Below, piece after piece: positions 1 through 5,115 of a stretch of 6,078 bases of DNA (within the stretch, counting starts at the first letter, position 1; the number at the start of each line of letters is the position of its first letter). The notes beneath the pieces are model-generated. The model saw nothing but the letters and a program-made list of their open reading frames with translations. It searched no databases and was not told the origin of the DNA. The translations under genes were made by a program, and so were the position numbers. The DNA is taken from contig CANHHI010000099.1 of the NCBI GenBank assembly GCA_947460225.1, positions 1 to 6,078 of the forward strand, read 5' to 3'. Origin of the DNA: Flavobacteriales bacterium. GTDB lineage: Bacteria; Bacteroidota; Bacteroidia; Flavobacteriales_D; CANHHI01.

Positions 1-77
1 GCATGTTGCAGTTTTTTTATAGCAAAGCCAATAGCCAAATTCATCCTTTGGAAATGGGCTTGCGCTTGTGTTTCTGA
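1..77 (+). CDS. Partial 3' end of an upstream gene, possibly an outer-membrane beta-barrel protein
   Basis: Read from base 3, one frame stays open to a TGA at 75-77 and ends in the residues PLEMGLRLCF. Bacteroidota outer-membrane beta-barrel proteins commonly end in an alternating strand such as G-L-R-x-x-F with a terminal Phe, and this fits that pattern. The stop lies just before the promoter of the next gene, a sensible place for a gene to end. Only about 24 codons are visible, so both the reading frame and the family are inferences. A competing reading is an ATG on the minus strand opening an ORF that leaves the window to the left. I see no promoter motif for it. Confidence 0.4.
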   Translation, partial: MLQFFYSKANSQIHPLEMGLRLCF

Positions 78-94
78 TTTTTTCACTACCTTTG
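65..94 (+). promoter_or_regulatory. Bacteroidota-type promoter of the family 9 glycosyltransferase gene
   Basis: TACCTTTG at 87-94 matches the Bacteroidota -7 consensus TAnnTTTG exactly. CTTG at 65-68 lies 18 bp upstream and is a plausible -33 element. The ATG at 99 begins only 4 bases after the -7 box, so transcription would start at or within a few bases of the start codon. The mRNA may therefore be leaderless or nearly so. The start site is inferred from the motif alone. Confidence 0.65.
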
Positions 95-98
95 CGCC

Positions 99-1088
99 AT
101 GGCAAAAATTCTTGTTGTTCGTTTTAGTTCTATTGGCGATATTGTGCTAACTACACCCGTTTTGCGCATACTCAAAAATGCAAAACACGAAGTGCATGTG
201 CTCACAAAAACTAAATTTGTCCCTGTTTTTCAAAACAACCTGCATGTAGAAAAAATTTGGCATATTGACCAAAATATCAGCGAAGTAGCCACAGCACTTG
301 CCCAAGAAAATTATACTTGCGTCATAGATTTGCACAATAATTTGCGCAGTCGCATGTTAAAATTTTATTTGTGGCGCACGCCTTTTTACCGATTTAAAAA
401 ATTAAATTTTCAAAAGTGGTTGCTGACGGCTTTTGGCATCAATGCCATGCCAGCAAACGACCATGTTGTCCAACGCTACATAGACACTTTGAAACCGCTT
501 GGCTTAGTTGATGATGGCTTAGGCTTGGAATATTTTATCCCTAAACGACAAAATAAAATACTGCGTTTAGCTTTTCAAGAAGGCTTTGTAGCTATTGCCG
601 TTGGCGCAACTTATAAAGGCAAGAAATTACCCAAAGAAAGATTGGCAAGCCTTTGTGCGCAAATCGACAAACCAATTATTTTACTCGGTGGCGAGGAAGA
701 TAGGGAAACTGCTTACCATGTTTTGTATGCCAATAGGCATAAAAGAAGCACAATGACTAGTTACTGTGGCAAGGCTACTTTATCCAGGAGTGCAGATATA
801 TTAAGACAAGCAAAAGTCGTTGTGGCAGGCGATACAGGCTTGATGCACATTGCGGCAGCATTGCATAAAAAAATAGTGTGCCTCTGGGGTTGTACCAGTC
901 CAGCATTGGGCATGTATCCCTACAAAGCGCACCCGCTCTCGGTCAATATAGAACCCTTGCACCTCAACAAAAGACCTTGCTCAAAGCTAGGAAATCGTTG
1001 CAAATACAAAAACTGGGGCTGTGTGCATCAAATTCCCTTAGACCAAGCAGTACAGGCTATTCATCGTTTGTTTGAGACAAAGGATTAA
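99..1088 (+). CDS. Family 9 glycosyltransferase (ADP-heptose:LPS heptosyltransferase-like)
   Basis: The 329-residue protein has the GT-B layout of glycosyltransferase family 9, which includes the WaaC and WaaF heptosyltransferases that build the inner core of lipopolysaccharide at the cytoplasmic face of the inner membrane. The N-terminal half opens with a beta-strand and the motif RFSSIGDI (residues 8-15), where Asp14 matches the catalytic Asp region of the family. The C-terminal half has GATYKGKKLP (169-178), a sugar-nucleotide contact loop, and GDTGLMHIAAA (244-254), the characteristic donor-binding motif. A Cys-rich tail (Cys294, Cys301, Cys308) resembles one I associate with Bacteroidota members of the family. 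The length is normal for the family. The start is supported by the conserved N-terminus immediately after it and the promoter directly upstream. The sugar and acceptor cannot be told from sequence; heptose is a family-level guess. The last 10 codons overlap the convergent uvrC gene. Confidence 0.9.
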   Translation: MAKILVVRFSSIGDIVLTTPVLRILKNAKHEVHVLTKTKFVPVFQNNLHVEKIWHIDQNISEVATALAQENYTCVIDLHNNLRSRMLKFYLWRTPFYRFKKLNFQKWLLTAFGINAMPANDHVVQRYIDTLKPLGLVDDGLGLEYFIPKRQNKILRLAFQEGFVAIAVGATYKGKKLPKERLASLCAQIDKPIILLGGEEDRETAYHVLYANRHKRSTMTSYCGKATLSRSADILRQAKVVVAGDTGLMHIAAALHKKIVCLWGCTSPALGMYPYKAHPLSVNIEPLHLNKRPCSKLGNRCKYKNWGCVHQIPLDQAVQAIHRLFETKD

Positions 1089-2874
1089 AAAAGTAATACA
1101 CTTTACTGCCCCTGCCACGGTGTCCAAGGGCTTCTTGCAAAGCCTCTTCTGAGGCTTTTTTGATTTCTTCTACCGTTTTAAATGTTTGCAAGAGTAAGTA
1201 TTTGCTTTTTTCGCCTAAGCCAAAAATATTGTCCAGCCCACTTTGCAAACTCTCTTTGGAGCGCAGATTGCGGTGGTAGGTAATGCCAAAGCGGTGGGCT
1301 TCGTCCCGCAAGTGCTGGATAATTTTTAAGCTACTGCCCATTTTATCTAAATACAAAGGCACAGGGTCGTTTGGATAATAAATTTCTTCCAGGCGTTTGG
1401 CAATGCCAATAATGGCAATTTTTCCCATCAAGCCCAAACCCGACAACACCTCAACTGCCGAACTCAACTGCCCTTTTCCGCCATCTATGACTATGAGCTG
1501 TGGCAAAGACAAGCCCTCGGCAAGCAAACGGGTGTAACGCCTTGTGAGTACTTCTCGCATGGTGGCGAAATCATTTGCCCCAATGACCGTTTTTACTTGA
1601 AAATGCCTGTAATCTTTGGGCGAGGGTTTACCGTTTTTAAACACCACACAAGCAGACACCGCATTGGTGCCTTGCAAATTAGAGTTGTCAAAACATTCTA
1701 TGTGCATAGGCAATTCGGACAAACGCAAATCTTTTTGCAAAGTTTGCAAGCGTTCTTTGTCGGGATTTTGCTTGACGTAGTTATTTTTTTTCTGCTGACG
1801 CTCTAAAAGAAAATATTTGGCGTTTTTTTCAGACAATTGCAATAAAGTTTTTTTATCGCCCTGCATGGGCACTGTAAAATGCAGACCTTCTGTGTTTGCA
1901 TAATCTGGTTCAAAAGGCACAATGATTTCTTTGTTGTCCGAGGCAAATTGCGTGCGGAAATCCCTAAGGGCAAAACCCAAAATTTCTGCGGGACTTTCAT
2001 CGCCATAGTATTCCACCAAAATGGTGTGCACCTGTATAATGGAGCCATTAACCACCTGCAAATAATTCACCGCCGTCTCGCCGTCTTGCTCGGCAATATT
2101 TAAGACATCAACCCGATGTACCACCGCACTCACCACCGCAGATTTGCTTTGGTAATTTTCTAAAATATCTATTTTTTGCTTGATGGCATGCGCTTTTTCA
2201 AAGGCGAGTGCCGTGCTGTATTTATCCATTTTATCCCGCAAATAGCGCAGAACTTGGCTGGTATTTCCGCCAATAATCTGCATAATGTGCCGAATGTCTT
2301 CTCCATATTCATTTTCGGTTTGCAAGCCCTCGCAAGGACCTTTACATTTGCCAATGTGGTACTGCAAACACACTTTAAATTTGCCCTGTTGGATATTTTT
2401 CTCGCTCAATGGCAAAGCGCAATTGCGCAATGGGTAGAGTTCGTGTATCAATTCCAAAAGCGTGTTCATAAGGCGCACCGAGGGATAAGGACCAAAATAA
2501 CGGGAACTGTCTCTCATGCGTATGCGGGTGGAAAATATGCGTGGAAAAGGTTCGTTTTTTACGCAAATCCAAGGGTAGGTTTTGCCGTCTTTGAGCAGAA
2601 TATTGTAGCGAGGCTGGTACTTTTTGATGAGATTATTCTCCAAAAGCAAAGCGTCCCACTCGGTTTCCACCAAAATAGTTTCTATGTGCCGAATTTTGTT
2701 TACCAGCATTTGGGTTTTGCCTCTTTCGTGTATTCTGTTGAAATAAGAACTCACACGGCGTTTCAAATGCTTGGCTTTCCCTACATAAATGATTTTTTGG
2801 TCTTTGTCTTTGTATAGGTAAACACCTGGCGTGTCTGGCAGATTTTCTACAATATTTTTGAGGTTTTTCTCCAT
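1057..2874 (-). CDS. uvrC: UvrABC excinuclease subunit C
   Basis: UvrC makes both incisions, 3' then 5' of a lesion, in nucleotide excision repair after UvrA and UvrB have located the damage. All domains are present in the 605 residues. The N-terminal GIY-YIG nuclease has GVY at 17-19, YVG at 30-32, Arg40, Glu79 and Asn91. A cysteine cluster (Cys152, 169, 177, 181) matches the four Cys reported to hold an Fe-S cluster in other UvrC proteins. A UVR helix for UvrB contact spans about 203-238. The RNase H-like nuclease has Asp396 in FDNSN, Asp464 in IDGGKGQL and His527 in RDEAHRF. A C-terminal helix-hairpin-helix region lies at about 545-585. The length is normal and no catalytic residue is missing. 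The ATG starts 2 bp after the metallophosphoesterase stop, so the two genes are probably co-transcribed. The 3' end overlaps the convergent glycosyltransferase by 32 bp. Confidence 0.97.
   Translation of the reverse strand: MEKNLKNIVENLPDTPGVYLYKDKDQKIIYVGKAKHLKRRVSSYFNRIHERGKTQMLVNKIRHIETILVETEWDALLLENNLIKKYQPRYNILLKDGKTYPWICVKNEPFPRIFSTRIRMRDSSRYFGPYPSVRLMNTLLELIHELYPLRNCALPLSEKNIQQGKFKVCLQYHIGKCKGPCEGLQTENEYGEDIRHIMQIIGGNTSQVLRYLRDKMDKYSTALAFEKAHAIKQKIDILENYQSKSAVVSAVVHRVDVLNIAEQDGETAVNYLQVVNGSIIQVHTILVEYYGDESPAEILGFALRDFRTQFASDNKEIIVPFEPDYANTEGLHFTVPMQGDKKTLLQLSEKNAKYFLLERQQKKNNYVKQNPDKERLQTLQKDLRLSELPMHIECFDNSNLQGTNAVSACVVFKNGKPSPKDYRHFQVKTVIGANDFATMREVLTRRYTRLLAEGLSLPQLIVIDGGKGQLSSAVEVLSGLGLMGKIAIIGIAKRLEEIYYPNDPVPLYLDKMGSSLKIIQHLRDEAHRFGITYHRNLRSKESLQSGLDNIFGLGEKSKYLLLQTFKTVEEIKKASEEALQEALGHRGRGSKVYYFFNPLSQTNDE
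1139..1161 (+). terminator. Intrinsic terminator for the glycosyltransferase transcript, inside uvrC
   Basis: AAAGCCTC (1139-1146), a 4-base loop TTCT, and GAGGCTTT (1151-1158) form a perfect 8-bp stem, and the T-run continues to 1161 (six T's from 1156). On the plus strand this is a textbook rho-independent terminator 51 bases after the glycosyltransferase stop. On the minus strand the same bases encode UvrC residues K-A-S-E-E-A-L in the C-terminal helix-hairpin-helix region. In that direction the hairpin is followed by only a short T-run and then GC, so it should not stop uvrC transcription. Confidence 0.7.
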
Positions 2875-2876
2875 GT

Positions 2877-4070
2877 TTATACCAATTCCAAAACGGTTAT
2901 TTCTGGTAATATGCCTATTCTTCCGGGGTAGCCAATGTAGCCAAAGCCTCTGTTTACATGTAAATATTGGCTGTTATCTGCGTATAAGCCCGCCCATTCG
3001 GGGTAACGCCACTGCACGGGGCTAAATTTTAAGTATGGCGTTTCTATGCCCATTTGCATGCCGTGCGTGTGTCCCGCAAGCGTAAGCTGAATGTTGGTTT
3101 GCTGTAAAACCTCGGCACGCCAATGAGAAGGATCGTGAGACAGGAGCAATTTAAAACCCGAAGCGGGCACATTTTCTAAGGCTTTTTGCAAGTTGCCATA
3201 CTGGGCAAACCCGTGCATGCCCCAATTTTCAACGCCTATCAAGGTAAATGTTTGGTTTTGATACGTCAAGGTTCGGTTTTCATTGCAAAGCAAATTCCAG
3301 CCCATATCCGCTTGCCAAGATTTTAGGTTTTGTAGGTTTTCTGACTTGCTTGCATCACTTGCAAAACTGCCATAATCGCCGTAATCGTGGTTGCCTAAAC
3401 TGGAAAAAACACCCAAAGGCGCATGCAATCTAGCAAATAAATCTTTGTAAGGCAAAATTTCGGTGGCGTAATCATTGACCAAATCACCTGTAAAACAGAT
3501 TATATCTGCATTTTGCGCCAAAATCAAATCTATGCCTTTTTCCACAGCCTGTTTATCCCAAAAACTCCCTGCATGAATATCCGATATCTGCAAAATTTTT
3601 AAACCCCGCAAAGCCATAGGCAAATCCAAAATAGGCACTTGCAAATTGATGATTTGATAATTGTGGGCGTTTTTAAGCCCAAACAAAGAAGTTGCCAAAG
3701 GCACAGCAGAGGCAGATACAGCAAGCGTTTCCAAAAAATTCAAACGCGTGATTATTTTTTCATTTTCGCTTTGCACCTGTTTGGGATATTTTTGATTTTG
3801 GCGAATGAAAAAGAAAAATAGGGCGTAAATGATTAAAGCAAAAGGCACGAAAAACAGCAAAGCCTGCATATAATAAGGCAAGGTTAAAACCGTGCCGTTC
3901 CATTTGCGTAACATATAGCGGGTGGTCATAAAAACCAAAAAAAGCACTTGCATAAAAAGCAACAAAGCCTGCCAGCCTTTTAAAATGGGTTTTTGTTTTT
4001 TATAAAACCACAACAAATAAGTGAGCGACAAAGCCCACAAGAGTATAAACCCAATAAACCATTTAAGCAT
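2877..4070 (-). CDS. Membrane-anchored calcineurin-like metallophosphoesterase (YkuE-like)
   Basis: The 397-residue protein has hydrophobic segments at about 4-22, 33-50 and 66-89. A fourth, weaker one (about 112-131) follows an RLNFLE sequence that resembles a degenerate Tat-type motif. The catalytic domain runs from about residue 155 to the end. Its metal-binding motifs are complete: D164-x-H166, G195-D196, G226-N227-H228-D229, H312 in LLSHDPSHW, and G333-HTHG. The C-terminal part with ENWG, SPVQWRYPEWAGLY and GYPGRIGILPEI matches my recollection of a conserved Bacteroidota family. Related YkuE/LpxG enzymes act on membrane phospholipids or lipid A precursors, but no substrate can be assigned here. 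The ATG at 4070 was chosen because the hydrophobic N-terminus begins there. The frame stays open 94 codons further upstream, but that part is antisense to the nitroreductase and looks non-coding. The gene is the first of a pair with uvrC. Confidence 0.92.
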   Translation of the reverse strand: MLKWFIGFILLWALSLTYLLWFYKKQKPILKGWQALLLFMQVLFLVFMTTRYMLRKWNGTVLTLPYYMQALLFFVPFALIIYALFFFFIRQNQKYPKQVQSENEKIITRLNFLETLAVSASAVPLATSLFGLKNAHNYQIINLQVPILDLPMALRGLKILQISDIHAGSFWDKQAVEKGIDLILAQNADIICFTGDLVNDYATEILPYKDLFARLHAPLGVFSSLGNHDYGDYGSFASDASKSENLQNLKSWQADMGWNLLCNENRTLTYQNQTFTLIGVENWGMHGFAQYGNLQKALENVPASGFKLLLSHDPSHWRAEVLQQTNIQLTLAGHTHGMQMGIETPYLKFSPVQWRYPEWAGLYADNSQYLHVNRGFGYIGYPGRIGILPEITVLELV

Positions 4071-4078
4071 TATTTTAT

Positions 4079-4086
4079 TATATTTG
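4079..4086 (+). promoter_or_regulatory. -7 promoter element for the nitroreductase gene
   Basis: TATATTTG fits TAnnTTTG exactly, and the nitroreductase ATG is 36 bases downstream of the box, which implies a leader of roughly 30 nucleotides. No convincing -33 TTTG is seen at the expected distance. The box lies inside the palindrome at 4074-4103. Confidence 0.55.
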
Positions 4087-4090
4087 CATG

Positions 4091-4098
4091 CTAATATA
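4091..4098 (-). promoter_or_regulatory. Possible -7 element for the metallophosphoesterase-uvrC pair
   Basis: Read on the minus strand, this is TATATTAG, one base away from TAnnTTTG, and the metallophosphoesterase ATG begins 20 bases downstream of it. It is the mirror image of the plus-strand box within the palindrome. The base that breaks the match to consensus is also the base that breaks the palindrome. No better minus-strand box is visible in the spacer. Confidence 0.35.
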
Positions 4099-4121
4099 AT
4101 AAATTTTTTAGACCAAAACAG

Positions 4122-4709
4122 ATGAAATATAACCTCAGCGACGTGTTTTCTTTGCTGGAAAACAGGCAAACCATAAGACCAGAAGCATACAGCGATAGAG
4201 CCGTGCAAAAAGACCAAGTGTTTAATATTTTGCAAAGCGCACGTTGGGCACCCAACCACGGAGGCACAGAACCTTGGTTTTTTAGGGTGTATATCAACGG
4301 CAAATCCCGTGATTTTTTGGATTTTGTGGCAGAAACTTTTAAAACCTTGCAAGGGGAAAAACTCAATGAAGCCACTTATTTACGCTTTAAAAAACGTGCC
4401 GAGCTTGCGCCTTGTGTGATTGTGGTGAGCGGTACTTTTGGCAAAAAACCCAATATTTCCGAACTGGAAGAAACCGAAGCGGTGGCTTGTGCGGTGCAAA
4501 ATATTTTGCTCGCTGCAACGGCGTATGGACTTGGTTCTTTTTGGCAAACGGGCGAAGTGCTTTACAGTCCAGCCATGCGCACGCATTTGCAATTGCAAGA
4601 CCATGAAAAAGCACTGGGTATGATTTATTTGGGCTATCCGAAAGAAGACCGAGAAGAGGCGCAAAGACACCGCACGCCTTTGGAGTTTAAAAGTTTATGG
4701 CATGAATAA
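4122..4709 (+). CDS. Nitroreductase family oxidoreductase (YdjA-like)
   Basis: The 195-residue protein belongs to the FMN-dependent nitroreductase superfamily, dimeric cytosolic enzymes that use NAD(P)H to reduce nitro groups, quinones or other electrophiles. The N-terminal ENRQTIR (13-19) supplies the Arg residues that usually hold the FMN phosphate. APNHGGTEPWFF (43-54) corresponds to the APSxxNxQPW region and looks most like the short YdjA branch (APDHKSMQPW in E. coli). GLGSFWQTG (136-144) and LGYPKEDR (170-177) are the second FMN-contact region and the common C-terminal strand. PLEFKSLW near the end is also typical of the family. The length is close to that of YdjA, about 183 residues. 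The substrate is unknown. The start is well placed after the TATATTTG box. The stop overlaps a possible start of the next gene (ATGAATAA), suggesting translational coupling. Confidence 0.92.
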   Translation: MKYNLSDVFSLLENRQTIRPEAYSDRAVQKDQVFNILQSARWAPNHGGTEPWFFRVYINGKSRDFLDFVAETFKTLQGEKLNEATYLRFKKRAELAPCVIVVSGTFGKKPNISELEETEAVACAVQNILLAATAYGLGSFWQTGEVLYSPAMRTHLQLQDHEKALGMIYLGYPKEDREEAQRHRTPLEFKSLWHE

Positions 4710-4761
4710 GCAAGGGCTGCTGGAAGAAGAGAGTCTTTTGCGGGTGTATAATTACAAATAA
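4702..4761 (+). pseudogene. Possible 5' part of the small downstream gene, ended by an in-frame TAA
   Basis: An ATG at 4702 overlaps the nitroreductase stop by 8 bases and opens 19 codons (MNKQGLLEEESLLRVYNYK) before TAA at 4759-4761. The frame is the same as that of the 91-codon ORF at 4783-5058, and no other stop lies between them: after the TAA it reads HPSRAGY and then directly VVFFF. Joined, the two parts would make 118 codons with a single stop at codon 20. The start-stop overlap is typical of genuine downstream operon genes, which favours an originally continuous gene. A nonsense mutation, a sequencing error, or a chance short ORF beside a real GTG start are all possible. Confidence 0.35.
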
Positions 4762-4767
4762 CACCCG
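4741..4767 (+). other. Stem-loop spanning the in-frame TAA
   Basis: CGGGTGT (4741-4747) and ACACCCG (4761-4767) pair perfectly around a 13-base AT-rich loop. The last A of the TAA codon (4759-4761) is the first base of the right arm. No T-run follows directly, so this is not a standard terminator. It could stabilise the 3' end of the nitroreductase mRNA or affect translation of the frame through the stop. Confidence 0.4.
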
Positions 4768-4782
4768 AGCCGAGCAGGTTAC

Positions 4783-5058
4783 GTGGTGTTCTTTTTTGCC
4801 CAAGCCAAAACGGCGGAAATTTTTAAACAGCTTTTGGAACAAGAACATATTGCTTTTGAGCATGCACCTGCCGAAAACATTGGCGATTTTCACCTTTTTG
4901 GGCTGGCAAAAAGCGACTTTAAGCGTGCCAAAAAACTCAATTACCACGCCATTGGCAAAACCAGACCCAAACTTTTTTCTAAGGTTTTGTTTGTTTTGCT
5001 GAGTGTTTTGGTGGGACTTTTGGTGCTGGCGGTGGTGGTGGGAATTTGGGGGAAATAG
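4783..5058 (+). CDS. Hypothetical small protein with a C-terminal membrane anchor
   Basis: I do not recognise a named family. From the GTG at 4783 the product is 91 residues. Residues 2-5 are a hydrophobic strand (VFFF), 8-21 look like a helix (KTAEIFKQLLEQEH), and 36-40 (FHLFG) like a second strand. This is an order seen in small ferredoxin-like domains such as the DUF2007 type, though I cannot assign it to that family. Residues 41-60 are basic (LAKSDFKRAKK...). A single membrane segment at about 67-88 is followed by only three residues, so the protein should be tail-anchored with the soluble part in the cytoplasm. The GTG start cuts into the first strand, and the same frame continues upstream through one TAA to an ATG at 4702, so the true or ancestral gene may be longer. 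It lies between the nitroreductase and the K+-channel regulator and is probably co-transcribed with the nitroreductase. Confidence 0.6.
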   Translation: MVFFFAQAKTAEIFKQLLEQEHIAFEHAPAENIGDFHLFGLAKSDFKRAKKLNYHAIGKTRPKLFSKVLFVLLSVLVGLLVLAVVVGIWGK

Positions 5059-5060
5059 AC

Positions 5061-5078
5061 ATAAAAAATATTTTTTAT
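5061..5078. repeat. 18-bp perfect AT-only palindrome upstream of the K+ regulator promoter
   Basis: The bases 5061-5078 read identically on both strands: ATA6 followed by TAT6AT, centred between 5069 and 5070. It sits 2 bp after the stop of the small membrane gene and 12 bp before the TAACTTTG box, so it covers the -33 region. It may act as a weak terminator for the upstream gene, a bent or UP-like promoter element, or an operator. It is pure A/T, so chance is a real alternative. Confidence 0.35.
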
Positions 5079-5090
5079 CTGCGTTTTTTG

Positions 5091-5098
5091 TAACTTTG
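5091..5098 (+). promoter_or_regulatory. -7 promoter element for the TrkA/KtrA-like gene
   Basis: TAACTTTG fits the TAnnTTTG consensus exactly, 17 bases before the ATG at 5116, implying a leader of about 10 bases. The sequence between box and ATG has no Shine-Dalgarno-like run. The -33 position falls in a run of T's (5071-5076), with no clear TTTG. Confidence 0.6.
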
Positions 5099-5115
5099 TA
5101 GCATAATCTATCATC

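Larger units (their letters stand above)
4074..4103. promoter_or_regulatory. 30-bp near-perfect palindrome in the divergent promoter region
   Basis: An 11-base arm TTTATTATATT (4074-4084) is matched exactly by AATATAATAAA (4093-4103). Between them is T-GCATGC-T, where GCATGC is itself palindromic, so the only unpaired position is the T/T at 4085 and 4092. It lies in the 51-bp spacer between the metallophosphoesterase-uvrC pair and the nitroreductase gene. It contains the plus-strand -7 box and a mirrored -7-like box on the minus strand. It could be the operator of a dimeric regulator or simply a symmetric bidirectional promoter. Its AT-richness makes chance symmetry more likely than for a GC-rich repeat. 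Confidence 0.55.

Noticed and set aside
2176..2817. A 213-codon plus-strand ORF inside uvrC.
   Set aside because: It is fully antisense to conserved UvrC sequence (GIY-YIG domain, Cys cluster and UVR region). Its product has the repeated aromatic and hydrophobic composition of a reverse-frame shadow, and no family is recognisable.
4071..4352. A 94-codon N-terminal extension of the metallophosphoesterase frame, running antisense into the nitroreductase gene.
   Set aside because: The extension looks non-coding and overlaps a well-supported gene on the other strand. The hydrophobic N-terminus begins at the ATG at 4070, and the extension would span the divergent promoter region.
4687..4947. An 86-codon minus-strand ORF opposite the small membrane gene.
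   Set aside because: It has no promoter motif or family resemblance, and it overlaps the plus-strand frame, which has a coherent soluble-plus-membrane-segment design.
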